From contig NZ_CP123923.1 in assembly GCF_030450125.1 (NCBI RefSeq), forward strand, positions 5,518,001 through 5,582,000: DNA of 64,000 nucleotides, written 5' to 3'. The notes beneath the pieces were generated by a model. The model was not told the origin of the DNA. It worked only from the letters and a program-made list of their open reading frames with translations, and did no database searches. Position 1 is the first letter of the stretch, and every line of letters starts with the position of its first letter. The stretch comes from Streptomyces sp. WP-1. GTDB lineage: Bacteria > Actinomycetota > Actinomycetes > Streptomycetales > Streptomycetaceae. The position numbers and the translations under genes are program-made. This document shows positions 25,951-34,558 of the stretch, piece after piece.

Positions 25951-27132
25951 ATGAGCCTGATCGTGTACACGGTGGCGAGCCTGTTCACCGTGACCGCCCT
26001 GCTGATCTTCCGCCGGCCGCGCCTCGCCCTGCGGGACCCGCTGACCGCCTCCACCTGTGTGTCGATCTTCCTCGGCGGGCTCTGCTTCTTCTGCTCGGCC
26101 CCCGTCACCCTGGGCGCGGTCAACGACCTCACCCATGTCCCCAACTTCGGCGCCCCGATGACCTACAGCGTCATCTCCGCCTACAGCGCCTCCCTGCTGA
26201 TCCTGCTGATCAACTGGCGCGGGGGGCCCGCCGAGCGGGTGCGGAGCCAGGTGGTGCGGGTCGCCACCGTGTACAGCCTGATGATCATCGCCGTCATCGC
26301 GCTGTTCGCGCTCGCCCACGCCCCCGTGGAACGGCTGCGGGACCTCGACACCTACTACGCGAACACGCCGTACATGCGCGAGATGATCGTGCTGTACCTC
26401 CTCGGGCACGGCGCCTGCGCGGTGATCACCATCTATGTGTGCCTGCGCTGGTCCCGGGAGGTGACCGGGATCCTGCGGACCGGGCTGCGGCTCATCATGG
26501 CGGGCCTGGCCGTGGACGTGCTCGGCTTCGAGTGCGCCAAGTCGACGGCGGTCGCGGCCCGTTGGGCGGGGTACGACCTGGACCGGCTGTCCACCGGGCT
26601 GGCCCCGCGCGCCGCCGCGCTGGGCGCCCTGCTGTGCGCGGCGGGCTTCGTGCTGCCCCGGCTGCTGCCCGCGACCCTCGCCCAGTGGCGCAGCATCTGG
26701 GACTACCGGGCGCTCGGCCCCCTGTGGGCGGAGCTGCGGAACGTACCGACCGCGCCCAAACCCGCCCCGCCGCGCTGGCAGTTGCCGCGCGGCCGGCTGT
26801 ACTACCGCGAGCTGCGCATCCTCGACGCGCTGCTCGCCCTCCAGTCCCGCTGCGACGGCCGGGTGCGCGAGACGGCGTACCGGCAGGCCCGCGGCCAGGG
26901 CAGCCCGCCGGGCGAGGCGCACTTCATCGCGGCGGCCGCGATGGTCGTGCACGCCGCGCACCAGGCGGGCCGGCCGCGGCCCCCGGAGAGCCCCGAACCG
27001 GAGGGCGGCTCCCGGCTGCACACCGCGCTCTTCTCCGACACGGGTGAACTGGTGCGGCTGGCCAGGGCGTTGGCCGGGTCGCCGGTCGTCAGGGCGGCCC
27101 GGGAGGGCGCGGCACGTACCGCCCGCGGCTGA
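25951..27132 (+). CDS. DUF6545 / MAB_1171c-type membrane protein, copy 2
   Basis: A 393-residue paralogue of the preceding gene, 16 nt downstream, with the same layout: ~7 helices (residues ~3-235) then a soluble C-terminal domain. Matching landmarks are AVNDLTHVPNFGAPMTYSVI, DTYYANTPYMREMIVLYLLG and LRTGLRLIMAGLAVDVLGFE. The C-terminal domain starts near LPRGRLYYRELRILDALLAL and is more diverged, with a Pro-rich patch (RPPESPEPEGG). Two different copies in one operon suggest a heteromeric membrane complex, which is inference. No catalytic or nucleotide-binding motif is visible. Confidence 0.8.
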   Translation: MSLIVYTVASLFTVTALLIFRRPRLALRDPLTASTCVSIFLGGLCFFCSAPVTLGAVNDLTHVPNFGAPMTYSVISAYSASLLILLINWRGGPAERVRSQVVRVATVYSLMIIAVIALFALAHAPVERLRDLDTYYANTPYMREMIVLYLLGHGACAVITIYVCLRWSREVTGILRTGLRLIMAGLAVDVLGFECAKSTAVAARWAGYDLDRLSTGLAPRAAALGALLCAAGFVLPRLLPATLAQWRSIWDYRALGPLWAELRNVPTAPKPAPPRWQLPRGRLYYRELRILDALLALQSRCDGRVRETAYRQARGQGSPPGEAHFIAAAAMVVHAAHQAGRPRPPESPEPEGGSRLHTALFSDTGELVRLARALAGSPVVRAAREGAARTARG

Positions 27133-27243
27133 AGGGGGCCGGACCAGGGCGCCCGCCGCCCGGCGCGGGCGCCGGGAGCGATGTCCATGCGCACGTGTCA
27201 CCGGACGTCCCACCGGACGTCTCACCAGAAGAATCGGGGAACC

Positions 27244-28650
27244 GTGAACGCACGAAGAGCCGTTGTCATCGGGGCCGGACCGGCCGGTCTGCTCGCCGCC
27301 GCCGCGCTGGCGCCCGCCGTGGCCGAGGTCGTCGTACTCGACCACGACGAACTGCCCGGGGCGCCCGAGCACCGCAAGGGGGTGCCCCAGTCCCGGCACG
27401 CCCATCTGCTGATGCCCGGCGGCATGACGGTGATGGAGGAACTGCTTCCCGGGGCCGACCTGCGGGGGCGGCTGGTGGCGGCCGGGGCGAGGGAGACGGC
27501 GCTCAGCTCGGACCTGCTGGCGCTCTCCCCGACGGGCTGGTTCCGGCGCTGGCGGCACCGCGCCTTCGTCACCATGACCGCGAGCCGGCCGCTGCTGGAG
27601 TGGGGCGTGCGCCGGGCGGTGCTGGACACGAACCCCAATGTCACGGTGCGCCGCGCCCGGGTGAGCGGGCTGTGCGGCAGCGCCCGCCGGGTGACCGGCG
27701 TACGGCTGGCCGGCGCCGACGGCACGGCGCCCGAGGACCTGGACGCCGACTGGGTGGTGGACGCAAGCGGCCGGGGCACCCGGCTGCTGCCCTGGCTCGA
27801 CGCCCTCGGTGTGGACGGCATCCGCGAGCGCCATGTCGACAGCGGCCTGGCCAACGCCACCCGCGTCTACCGCACCCCGCCCGGCGCCCCGGACTGGCCG
27901 ATGACCCTGGTGCAGTCCGACCCCTGGAGCGGGCGGCCCGGCCGCAGCGGCATGATCGTGCCGATCGAGGACGGCAGGTGGATGGTCAGCCTCGGCGGGA
28001 TGCGGGGCAGCGAGCCCCCGAAGGACCCGGACGCCTTCGTCGCCTACGCGCTGAACCTGCCGAGTCCCCTGGTGGGGCGGCTGATCGAGGCCGCCGAGCC
28101 GCTCGGCCCGGTGCACGTCAGCCGCAGCACCAGCAACTCCCGCCGGTACCTGGAGGACGCGCGGCTGTGGCCGGAGCGGCTGGTGGCGATCGGGGACGCG
28201 GCGGCCACCTTCAACCCGATCTACGGGCAGGGCATGTCCTCGGCCGCGCTCGGCGCCCGCGCGCTGGCGCGGGCGGTGCGCGAGCACGGCGTCGAGGCGC
28301 CGGGGCTGGCGCGGCGGGTGCAGCGGGCGGTGGCCCGGGCGGCGCGGGGGGCGTGGACGGCGGCCGTCAGTACCGATGTCCTCTACCCGGGGGTGGAGGG
28401 CGCCCGCGCGACGCTCGGCGACCGGCTGGCCGCCGCCTACTCCCGGCGCCTGAACCACGCGGCCACCGGCTCCTACGCCGCGGCCACCGCCCTGTGGGAC
28501 GTCACCACCCTGCGCACCCCACCCACCCGCCTCTTCCGCCCCGACGCTCTCCTCCACGCCCTCGCCGGCCCCCCGCTGCCCGCCTTGTCCGGCCCCCCGC
28601 TGACAGCCGCCGAACGTGACTTCCTGTCCGGCCTCGAACCCTGGGCGTAG
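27244..28650 (+). CDS. FAD-dependent oxidoreductase (monooxygenase / reductase fold)
   Basis: A 468-residue flavoprotein. The N-terminal dinucleotide fold is VVIGAGPAGLLAAAALAP, a DG-like stretch appears as ADWVVDASGRGTRL, and the second FAD-binding motif is LVAIGDAAATFNPIYGQGMS. This pattern occurs in the squalene epoxidase / geranylgeranyl reductase / flavin hydroxylase superfamily. GTG 27244 has GGGGA at proper spacing. An in-frame ATG at 27181 would prepend a repetitive HRTSHRTSHQ stretch with poorer support. It lies ~110 nt after the second membrane protein and may belong to the same operon. Substrate unknown. Confidence 0.85.
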   Translation: MNARRAVVIGAGPAGLLAAAALAPAVAEVVVLDHDELPGAPEHRKGVPQSRHAHLLMPGGMTVMEELLPGADLRGRLVAAGARETALSSDLLALSPTGWFRRWRHRAFVTMTASRPLLEWGVRRAVLDTNPNVTVRRARVSGLCGSARRVTGVRLAGADGTAPEDLDADWVVDASGRGTRLLPWLDALGVDGIRERHVDSGLANATRVYRTPPGAPDWPMTLVQSDPWSGRPGRSGMIVPIEDGRWMVSLGGMRGSEPPKDPDAFVAYALNLPSPLVGRLIEAAEPLGPVHVSRSTSNSRRYLEDARLWPERLVAIGDAAATFNPIYGQGMSSAALGARALARAVREHGVEAPGLARRVQRAVARAARGAWTAAVSTDVLYPGVEGARATLGDRLAAAYSRRLNHAATGSYAAATALWDVTTLRTPPTRLFRPDALLHALAGPPLPALSGPPLTAAERDFLSGLEPWA

Positions 28651-28699
28651 CCCCACCGAAGGACGGCCGGCGCACCCGGGAGCCGAGGGCGCAGGGAGT

Positions 28700-29731
28700 T
28701 CACACCGCCGCGTACGTCACCGGATCGCTCCCCGGCACCGGCTCCACCAAGCCCCGCTTGAACAGGTGGCGCAGATGGGCCTCGGCCTCCGAGACGGCGA
28801 TGGTGCGGGAGGAGGGCGGGATGTCGGCCCAGGGGCGGTTCCAGCGCATGCGCTCGGCCAGCTGCCAGGGGGTGAGCGGGGTGGCCAGCAGGGCGAGGAG
28901 GCCCCGCAGGCGTTCCTCGTGGTGGTCCAGCAACTCCCGTACCCGGGCGGGTGCGCCGGTGAAGGCGTGCCGGTGCGCGGGCAGCACCTCGGCGGGGTCG
29001 AGACGGCCCACCCGCTCCAGGGAGTCGAGGTAGTCGCCGAGCGGGTCGGTCACGGTCGCGTCGCCGGGATCCTCGTACAGACCGATGTGCGGGGTGATCC
29101 CGGGGAGCATGTGGTCGCCGCTGAACAGGCGGCCCCGGCCCGGGAGTTCGCCCGGGTGCTCCTCCTCCAGGTGCAGGCAGACATGGCCGGGGGTGTGCCC
29201 CGGGGTCCAGATCGCGCGCAGCCGGCGGCCCGGCAGGTCGAGGAGTTCACCGGGGACGATCTCCCGGTCCGGCGGCGCGGGGGAGAGACGGGGCAGCTCA
29301 CGGCCGCCCGCCGCGGCCGCCCGCAGCGGCGCCACCTGCTCCCGCGGTGCCCCCGCCGCCGTCAGCTTGGCGGCCATGTACGCGTACCACCGCTCGGGCC
29401 GCGCCGCCCGGGTCCTGCGCACGATCGCCGCGTCCGCCGCGTGCATCGCCACCCACGCCCCGGACGCCTCGCGCACCCGCCCGCACAGCCCGTGGTGGTC
29501 CGGGTGGTGGTGGGTGACGACCACCCCGGTCACCTCCGCCACCCCGGTGCCGCACGCGTCCAGGCCCGCCACCAGCACGTCCCAGGAGTCCGGGTCGTCC
29601 CAGCCGGTGTCCACGAGCACCGGCCCCCGGTCGGTGTCCACCACGTACACCAGCGTGTAGCCGAGCGGGTTGTCCGGGATGGGCACCCGGATCGACCGCA
29701 CGCCCCCGCCGTGATCGAACGTCCGCGCCAT
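28700..29731 (-). CDS. MBL-fold metallo-hydrolase with C-terminal winged helix
   Basis: A 343-residue metallo-beta-lactamase-fold hydrolase. Metal motifs are THHHPDHHG (HxHxDH), TPGHTPGHVCLH, GDHMLPG and LPAHRH at the expected order. The last ~75 residues (LLALLATPLTPWQLAERMRW onward) read as a winged-helix-like tail, as in the LACTB2-like branch. These enzymes cleave thioesters, lactones or RNA, and the substrate is not readable here. It is divergent from the aldehyde dehydrogenase across a palindrome, suggesting joint control in a lipid or steroid context. ATG 29731 is the only well-placed start. Confidence 0.9.
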   Translation of the reverse strand: MARTFDHGGGVRSIRVPIPDNPLGYTLVYVVDTDRGPVLVDTGWDDPDSWDVLVAGLDACGTGVAEVTGVVVTHHHPDHHGLCGRVREASGAWVAMHAADAAIVRRTRAARPERWYAYMAAKLTAAGAPREQVAPLRAAAAGGRELPRLSPAPPDREIVPGELLDLPGRRLRAIWTPGHTPGHVCLHLEEEHPGELPGRGRLFSGDHMLPGITPHIGLYEDPGDATVTDPLGDYLDSLERVGRLDPAEVLPAHRHAFTGAPARVRELLDHHEERLRGLLALLATPLTPWQLAERMRWNRPWADIPPSSRTIAVSEAEAHLRHLFKRGLVEPVPGSDPVTYAAV

Positions 29732-29783
29732 GGTCCGCCCCTTCGCCCGCCGTCTCCGACCCGGCCATTGCCCACTGTCACCG

Positions 29784-29799
29784 GAACTGATATCAGTTC
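29784..29799. promoter_or_regulatory. Perfect 16-bp palindrome in the hydrolase / aldehyde dehydrogenase promoter region
   Basis: GAACTGATATCAGTTC is perfectly self-complementary. A second overlapping repeat, TTCTGA-N7-TCAGAA (29797-29815), follows, then TAGTGT at 29818, which fits a -10 hexamer for the rightward gene. The palindrome would cover the -35 region. It does not fit the KstR consensus. Confidence 0.7.
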
Positions 29800-29851
29800 T
29801 GATGCGGCGTCAGAAAGTAGTGTGCGGCAGGCGGCACGGCGGGAGGCGGCC

Positions 29852-31303
29852 ATGACCGGGCTCGTGGAACACGGACAGCTGTACATCGGCGGTGAGTTGA
29901 CCGAGCCGCTGGGCGAGGACGTCATCGAGGTGATCTCCCCGCACACCGAGGAGGTCATCGGCCGGGTGCCGCACGCCTCGCGCGCGGACGTGGACCGGGC
30001 CGTGGCCGCCGCGCGCCGCGCCTTCGACGAGGGGCCCTGGCCGCGCATGACCCCCGAGGAGCGGATCGGCGTCGTCACCCGGATCAAGGACGGCATCGCC
30101 GCCCGGCACGAGGAGATTGCCCGGGTGATCTCCGCCGAGAACGGCTCCCCGTACTCCTGGAGCGTCCTCGCCCAGGCGCTCGGCGCGATGATGGTGTGGG
30201 ACTCGGCGATCCGCGTCGCCCGGGAGTATGTGTACGAGGAGCGGCGCGACGGCGCCCTCGGGCCGCTGCTGGTGCGCCGGGAGCCGGTCGGGGTGGTGGC
30301 GGCCGTGGTGCCGTGGAACGTGCCCCAGTTCGTCGCCGCCGCCAAGCTCGCGCCCGCGCTGCTGACCGGCTGCACCGCCGTACTCAAACCCTCCCCGGAA
30401 TCCCCGCTGGACGCCTACCTGCTCGGCGAGATCGCCCGCGAGGCCGGGCTGCCCGAGGGGGTTCTGTCCATCCTGCCCGCCGACCGGGAGGTCAGTGAGT
30501 ACCTGGTCGGGCATCCCGGCCTGGACAAGGTGTCCTTTACCGGGTCGGTCGCGGCCGGCAAGCGGGTGATGGCGGTCGCGGCCCGTCATCTCACCCGGGT
30601 CACCCTGGAGCTGGGCGGCAAGTCGGCGGCGGTCGTACTGCCGGACGCGGACCTCCGGGCGGCGGTCGCGGGGATCGTACCGGCCGCCTGGATGAACAAC
30701 GGGCAGGCGTGTGTCGCCCAGAGCCGCGTCCTGGTGCCGCGCGAGCGCTACGACGAGTTCGCCGACGCCTTCGCCCGGGCGGCCGACGCCCTCGTGGTCG
30801 GCGACCCGCTGGACCCCGCCACCCAGGTCGGCCCGCTGGTCGCCCGCCGCCAGCGGGCGCGCAGCCTCGAATACATCCGTCTCGGCCAGGAGGAGGGCGC
30901 CAAAGTCCTGGCCGGCGGCGGCCGTCCGGCCGCCCTGGAGCGCGGCTGGTACATCGAGCCGACCCTCTTCGGGGACGTCGACAACTCCATGCGGATCGCC
31001 CGCGAGGAGATCTTCGGCCCCATCGTCTGCCTGCTGCCGTACGGCGACGAGCGGGAGGCCGTACGGATCGCCGACGACTCCGAGTACGGCCTCTCCGGCA
31101 GCGTATGGACCTCCGACGTCGAGCGCGGCATCGAGGTCGCCCGCCGGGTGCGCACCGGCACCTACAGCGTCAACACCTTCAGCCTGGACATGCTGGGCCC
31201 CTTCGGCGGCTACAAGAACTCCGGGATCGGGCGGGAGTTCGGGCCCGAGGGGTACGGCGCCTACCTGGAGCACAAGATGATCCACCTCCCGGCGGGGGCG
31301 TGA
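29852..31303 (+). CDS. Aldehyde dehydrogenase family protein
   Basis: A 483-residue NAD(P)-dependent aldehyde dehydrogenase. Visible elements are the oxyanion/NAD motif VVPWNVPQF, the glycine motif FTGSVAAGKRV, the general base in LELGGKSAAVV and the catalytic Cys in NNGQACVAQSRVL (about residue 290), then EEIFGPIV near the end. The sequence resembles mycobacterial Rv0223c, a member of the KstR regulon, especially PFGGYKNSGIGREFGPEG. It may oxidise aldehyde intermediates of steroid side-chain breakdown. ATG 29852 follows GGGAGG. A ferredoxin gene starts 3 nt after its stop, so they are co-transcribed. Confidence 0.93.
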   Translation: MTGLVEHGQLYIGGELTEPLGEDVIEVISPHTEEVIGRVPHASRADVDRAVAAARRAFDEGPWPRMTPEERIGVVTRIKDGIAARHEEIARVISAENGSPYSWSVLAQALGAMMVWDSAIRVAREYVYEERRDGALGPLLVRREPVGVVAAVVPWNVPQFVAAAKLAPALLTGCTAVLKPSPESPLDAYLLGEIAREAGLPEGVLSILPADREVSEYLVGHPGLDKVSFTGSVAAGKRVMAVAARHLTRVTLELGGKSAAVVLPDADLRAAVAGIVPAAWMNNGQACVAQSRVLVPRERYDEFADAFARAADALVVGDPLDPATQVGPLVARRQRARSLEYIRLGQEEGAKVLAGGGRPAALERGWYIEPTLFGDVDNSMRIAREEIFGPIVCLLPYGDEREAVRIADDSEYGLSGSVWTSDVERGIEVARRVRTGTYSVNTFSLDMLGPFGGYKNSGIGREFGPEGYGAYLEHKMIHLPAGA

Positions 31304-31306
31304 GCC

Positions 31307-31540
31307 ATGGCCGACCGCTGGCACATCGAGGTCGACCGCTCCCTGTGCGTCGGCTCAGGCCAGTGCCTGCACCACGCGCCGGGCCGCTTCCGCCTCGACT
31401 CCGCCCGCCGGTCCCACCCGACGGACGCCGACACCGACGCGGCCGAACCCGTCCTCACGGCGGCCGAGACCTGCCCCGCGGAGGCCATCTCCATCACCCT
31501 GCGGGGCAGCGGGGAGCCGGTGTTCCCGCCCGAGGACTGA
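31307..31540 (+). CDS. 3Fe-4S ferredoxin
   Basis: A 77-residue small ferredoxin. The cluster cysteines are CVGSGQC (C-x5-C, residues ~14-20) and CPAEAI near residue 58. The usual middle Cys of a 4Fe-4S motif is replaced, giving the 3Fe-4S type that donates electrons to actinobacterial P450s. It begins 3 nt after the aldehyde dehydrogenase stop. Because no P450 lies in this operon, the CYP125-type enzyme 15 kb to the left is a plausible partner. It converges on kstR with a 12-nt gap. Confidence 0.92.
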   Translation: MADRWHIEVDRSLCVGSGQCLHHAPGRFRLDSARRSHPTDADTDAAEPVLTAAETCPAEAISITLRGSGEPVFPPED

Positions 31541-31552
31541 GCCGGTCCGGTG

Positions 31553-32167
31553 CTATTCGCCCGGGTCGGTCAGATCGATCAGCCGGCAGACCGTCTCGAT
31601 GTCGATCTTCACCTGGGCGATGGAGGCACGGCCGGACAGCCAGGTGATGAGGGCCGAGTGCCAGGTGTGCTCGATGACCCGGACGGCGGAGAGCTGCTCG
31701 GGCGTCGGGTCGTCCAGGCCCATCGCGTCCAGGATGATCGCCGTGGTCTGCCGGGACACCTGGTCTACCTCGGGGCTGACGCTGCGGTCCGCGAAGGTCA
31801 GCGCGCGGACCATCGCGTCGGCCAGGTGCGGCTCGCGCTGGAGCGCCCTGAAGGCCCGCATCAGGGTCTCGGTGACCCGCTCGGCGGCGGTGTCCCCGGC
31901 GGGCGGCTTGCGGCGCAGGGTGCCGTGCATCCGCTCCAGCTGGTCCTGCATGGTGGCCACCAGCAGATGCACCTTGGACGGGAAGTACCGGTACAGCGTG
32001 CCCAGGGCCACCTGGGAGGACTCGGCCACCTCGCGCATCTGCACCGCGTCGAACCCACCCCGGCCCGCCAGCCGCGCGCTCGCGTGCAGGATCCGGCGAC
32101 GGCGGGCTTCCTGACGCTCCGTGAGGGGCGGCGAGGGAGTGCGCGACGTACTGGCTTCCGCAGGCAT
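31553..32167 (-). CDS. kstR: KstR-type TetR repressor of steroid catabolism
   Basis: A 204-residue TetR-family repressor. The helix-turn-helix region RRILHASARLAGRGGFDAVQ, then MREVAESSQVALGTLYRYFP and SKVHLLVATM, matches remembered mycobacterial KstR almost residue for residue in the DNA-reading part. The ligand domain keeps EVDQV and RVIEHTWHSALITWLSGRAS, again as in KstR. KstR represses cholesterol catabolism and is released by CoA-thioester intermediates. An exact KstR consensus site lies ~150 nt upstream of its ATG (autoregulation). Similar sites precede fadA5/cyp125 and hsd4B in this window. Specific identity rests on memory of KstR, not on a search. Confidence 0.88.
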   Translation of the reverse strand: MPAEASTSRTPSPPLTERQEARRRRILHASARLAGRGGFDAVQMREVAESSQVALGTLYRYFPSKVHLLVATMQDQLERMHGTLRRKPPAGDTAAERVTETLMRAFRALQREPHLADAMVRALTFADRSVSPEVDQVSRQTTAIILDAMGLDDPTPEQLSAVRVIEHTWHSALITWLSGRASIAQVKIDIETVCRLIDLTDPGE

Positions 32168-32319
32168 GGGTCCCGTTCCGTGACAATCGGTGAGGGTGTC
32201 GGTAGGGCACGTGGTCAGACAGGATGGCAGGGCCGCGCGCCGTGGCGCGAATCACCTGATCCACTGCTCACAGCACCCCTACCTGCCGGTAGATTCAGAG
32301 GCTCCCGAACGATCAAGTC

Positions 32320-32333
32320 TGAAACTTGTTCTA
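32320..32333. promoter_or_regulatory. Exact KstR consensus operator between kstR and the glycosyltransferase operon
   Basis: TGAAACTTGTTCTA fits TNNAACNNGTTNNA at every fixed position. Immediately right, TAGATT (32332-32337) is a good rightward -10 hexamer. A repressor here could therefore affect both kstR and the divergent glycosyltransferase operon. Confidence 0.78.
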
Positions 32334-32387
32334 GATTAGCGTCCCGTCGTAGTCTCGCGGGACAGTGCAGGCAGAAGGGGGCACAGA

Positions 32388-33818
32388 GTGACCGCCGAGG
32401 CCCGGGAAGCGGGTGCCCGTGAGGACTTCGCCGCCGACGGGGAGCGACCGCTCGACATCGCGCTCCTCACCTATAAAGGGAACCCGTTCTGCGGCGGGCA
32501 GGGCGTCTACGTACGGCACCTCTCGCGCGAGCTGGCCCGCCTCGGACACCGCGTCGAGGTCATCGGCTCCCAGCCCTACCCCGTGCTCGACGAGGGCTAC
32601 CCCTCGCTCACGCTGACCGAGCTGCCGAGCCTCGACCTCTACCGCCAGCCCGACCCCTTCCGCACCCCCGGCCGCGGCGAGTACCGGGACTGGATCGACG
32701 CCCTCGAAGTGGGCACGATGTGGACCGGCGGCTTCCCCGAGCCGCTCACCTTCTCGCTGCGCGCCCGCCGGCTGCTGCGGGCCCGGCGCGGCGACTTCGA
32801 CGTCGTCCACGACAACCAGACCCTCGGCTACGGCCTCCTCGGCGACGTCGGCGCCCCGCTGGTCACCACCATCCACCACCCCATCACCGTGGACCGGCAG
32901 CTGGAGCTGGACGCGGCCGAGGGCCGGCAGCGGCGGTACTCCGTGCGCCGCTGGTACGCCTTCACCCGGATGCAGAAGCGGGTCGCGCGCCGGCTGCCCT
33001 CGGTGCTCACCGTCTCCGGCAGCTCCCGGCAGGAGATCGTCGACCACCTCGGGGTGCGGCAGGACCGCGTCCACGTGGTGCACATCGGCGCCGACACCGA
33101 CCTGTTCGCGCCGAATCCGGCGGTGCCCGAGGTGCCGGGGCGGATCGTCACCACCTCCAGCGCCGATGTGCCGCTCAAGGGGCTGGTGTTCCTCGTGGAG
33201 GCGCTGGCCAAGGTGCGCACCGAGCACCCGGACGCGCATCTCGTCGTCGTCGGCAAGCGCCCCGAGGAGGGGCCGGTCGCCCAGGCGGTCGAGCGGTACG
33301 GCCTGGACGGCGCCGTCGAGTTCGTCAAGGGCATCTCGGACGCCGAACTGGTCGACCTGATCCGCTCCGCCGAGGTCGCCTGCGTGCCCTCGCTGTACGA
33401 GGGCTTCTCGCTGCCCGCCGCCGAGGCCATGGCCACGGGGACCCCGCTGCTCGCCACGACCGGCGGCGCGATCCCCGAGGTCGCGGGCCGCGACGGCGAG
33501 ACCTGCCTCGCGGTGCCGCCCGGCGACGCGGGGGCGCTGGCCGCGGGGCTCGGCCGGCTGCTGGGCGACGCCGGGCTGCGCGCCCGGCTCGGCGCGGCGG
33601 GCCGCGACCGCGTCCTGGCCAACTTCACCTGGGCCCGCGCGGCACAGGGCACGGTGGCGCGGTACCGCGAGGCCATCGCCGCCCGCGGCCCCGCCACCGG
33701 CACCCGCCGCCCCGCGCCCGAGACCCCCGGCCGCCCCGCGGCCCCGTCGGTTGCCGCCGTTTCCACGGCCTCCCCGAGTGACACCAGCGTCTATCCCGAA
33801 AGCAGGGCCACGTGCTGA
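32388..33818 (+). CDS. Glycosyltransferase family 4 (GT-B)
   Basis: A 476-residue GT-B enzyme using an activated sugar donor. The N-terminal domain starts with IALLTYKGNPFCGGQGVYVR (GGQG glycine motif) and HLSRELARLGHRVEVIG. The C-terminal donor domain has LKGLVFLVEALAKV and the EX7E-type motif PSLYEGFSLPAAEAMATGTP. The last ~55 residues are a Pro/Thr-rich disordered tail. GTG 32388 has AAGGGGG at correct spacing. It overlaps the next gene by 7 nt and heads a three-gene coupled operon with a methyltransferase and an alpha/alpha toroid protein. The acceptor is unknown; a glycolipid or glycosylated isoprenoid is possible. Confidence 0.9.
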   Translation: MTAEAREAGAREDFAADGERPLDIALLTYKGNPFCGGQGVYVRHLSRELARLGHRVEVIGSQPYPVLDEGYPSLTLTELPSLDLYRQPDPFRTPGRGEYRDWIDALEVGTMWTGGFPEPLTFSLRARRLLRARRGDFDVVHDNQTLGYGLLGDVGAPLVTTIHHPITVDRQLELDAAEGRQRRYSVRRWYAFTRMQKRVARRLPSVLTVSGSSRQEIVDHLGVRQDRVHVVHIGADTDLFAPNPAVPEVPGRIVTTSSADVPLKGLVFLVEALAKVRTEHPDAHLVVVGKRPEEGPVAQAVERYGLDGAVEFVKGISDAELVDLIRSAEVACVPSLYEGFSLPAAEAMATGTPLLATTGGAIPEVAGRDGETCLAVPPGDAGALAAGLGRLLGDAGLRARLGAAGRDRVLANFTWARAAQGTVARYREAIAARGPATGTRRPAPETPGRPAAPSVAAVSTASPSDTSVYPESRATC

Positions 33819-34558
33819 CCGTCGACTTCTCCCGGTTCCCCATCGCCCCGGGAGACCGCGTCCTGGACCTCGGCTGCGGAGCCGGCCGGCACGCGTTCGA
33901 GTGCTACCGGCGCGGCGCCCGGGTCGTGGCCCTCGACCAGAACGCCGAGGAGATCCGCGAAGTCACCAAGTGGTTCGCGGCGATGAAGGAGGCCGGCGAG
34001 GCCCCCGAGGGCGCCACCGCGACCGCGCTGGAGGGCGACGCGCTGGCGCTGCCGTTCCCGGACGACTCGTTCGACGTCGTGATCATCTCCGAGGTGATGG
34101 AGCACATCCCCGACGACAAGGGCGTGCTCGCCGAGATGGTGCGCGTGCTGCGCCCCGGCGGCCGGATCGCCATCACGGTGCCCCGCTACGGCCCGGAGAA
34201 GATCTGCTGGACGCTGTCCGACGCCTACCACGAGGTCGAGGGCGGCCACATCCGCATCTACAAGGCGGACGAACTGGTCGCGAAGGTCCGCGAGACCGGT
34301 CTGAAGCCGTACGGCAGCCACCACGCGCACGCCCTGCACGCCCCCTACTGGTGGCTGAAGTGCGCCTTCGGCGTCGACAACGACAAGGCGCTGCCGGTAC
34401 GCGCGTACCACAAGCTCCTGGTCTGGGACATCATGAAGAAGCCGCTGGCCACCCGGCTCGCCGAGCGCACCCTCAACCCGGTGATGGGCAAGAGCTTCGT
34501 GGTCTACGCGACCAAGCCCCACCTGCCCCGGCTCGCCGAGGAGGCGGCCGCCCAGTGA
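33812..34558 (+). CDS. Class I SAM-dependent methyltransferase
   Basis: A 248-residue SAM methyltransferase. Motif I is VLDLGCGAGRHAFECYRRG, motif II is VVALDQN, then FDVVIISEVMEHIPDD (post-I/II strand) and RVLRPGGRIAITVP (motif III), the classic Methyltransf_11 arrangement. GTG 33812 overlaps the glycosyltransferase stop by 7 nt. Its own stop overlaps the next start as GTGA, implying tight coupling. The target (sugar, lipid or isoprenoid) is not readable. The C-terminal part (HALHAPYWWLKCAFG) has a hydrophobic face, possibly for a membrane-bound substrate. Confidence 0.92.
   Translation: MLTVDFSRFPIAPGDRVLDLGCGAGRHAFECYRRGARVVALDQNAEEIREVTKWFAAMKEAGEAPEGATATALEGDALALPFPDDSFDVVIISEVMEHIPDDKGVLAEMVRVLRPGGRIAITVPRYGPEKICWTLSDAYHEVEGGHIRIYKADELVAKVRETGLKPYGSHHAHALHAPYWWLKCAFGVDNDKALPVRAYHKLLVWDIMKKPLATRLAERTLNPVMGKSFVVYATKPHLPRLAEEAAAQ

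Noticed and set aside
24253..27132. Metallopeptidase plus membrane proteins as a phage-defence system
   Set aside because: There is no nuclease, NTPase or nucleotide-signalling domain and no nearby defence genes, so the association alone does not support it.
27181..28650. P450, flavoenzymes, methyltransferases and exporters taken together as an antibiotic gene cluster
   Set aside because: No PKS, NRPS, terpene cyclase or RiPP maturation enzyme is present, the genes are spread among housekeeping genes, and several belong better to a steroid-type regulon.
29784..29799. Considered as a fourth KstR operator
   Set aside because: The half-site spacing (AAC-N8-GTT) does not match AAC-N2-GTT, so it was kept as a palindrome for an unknown regulator.
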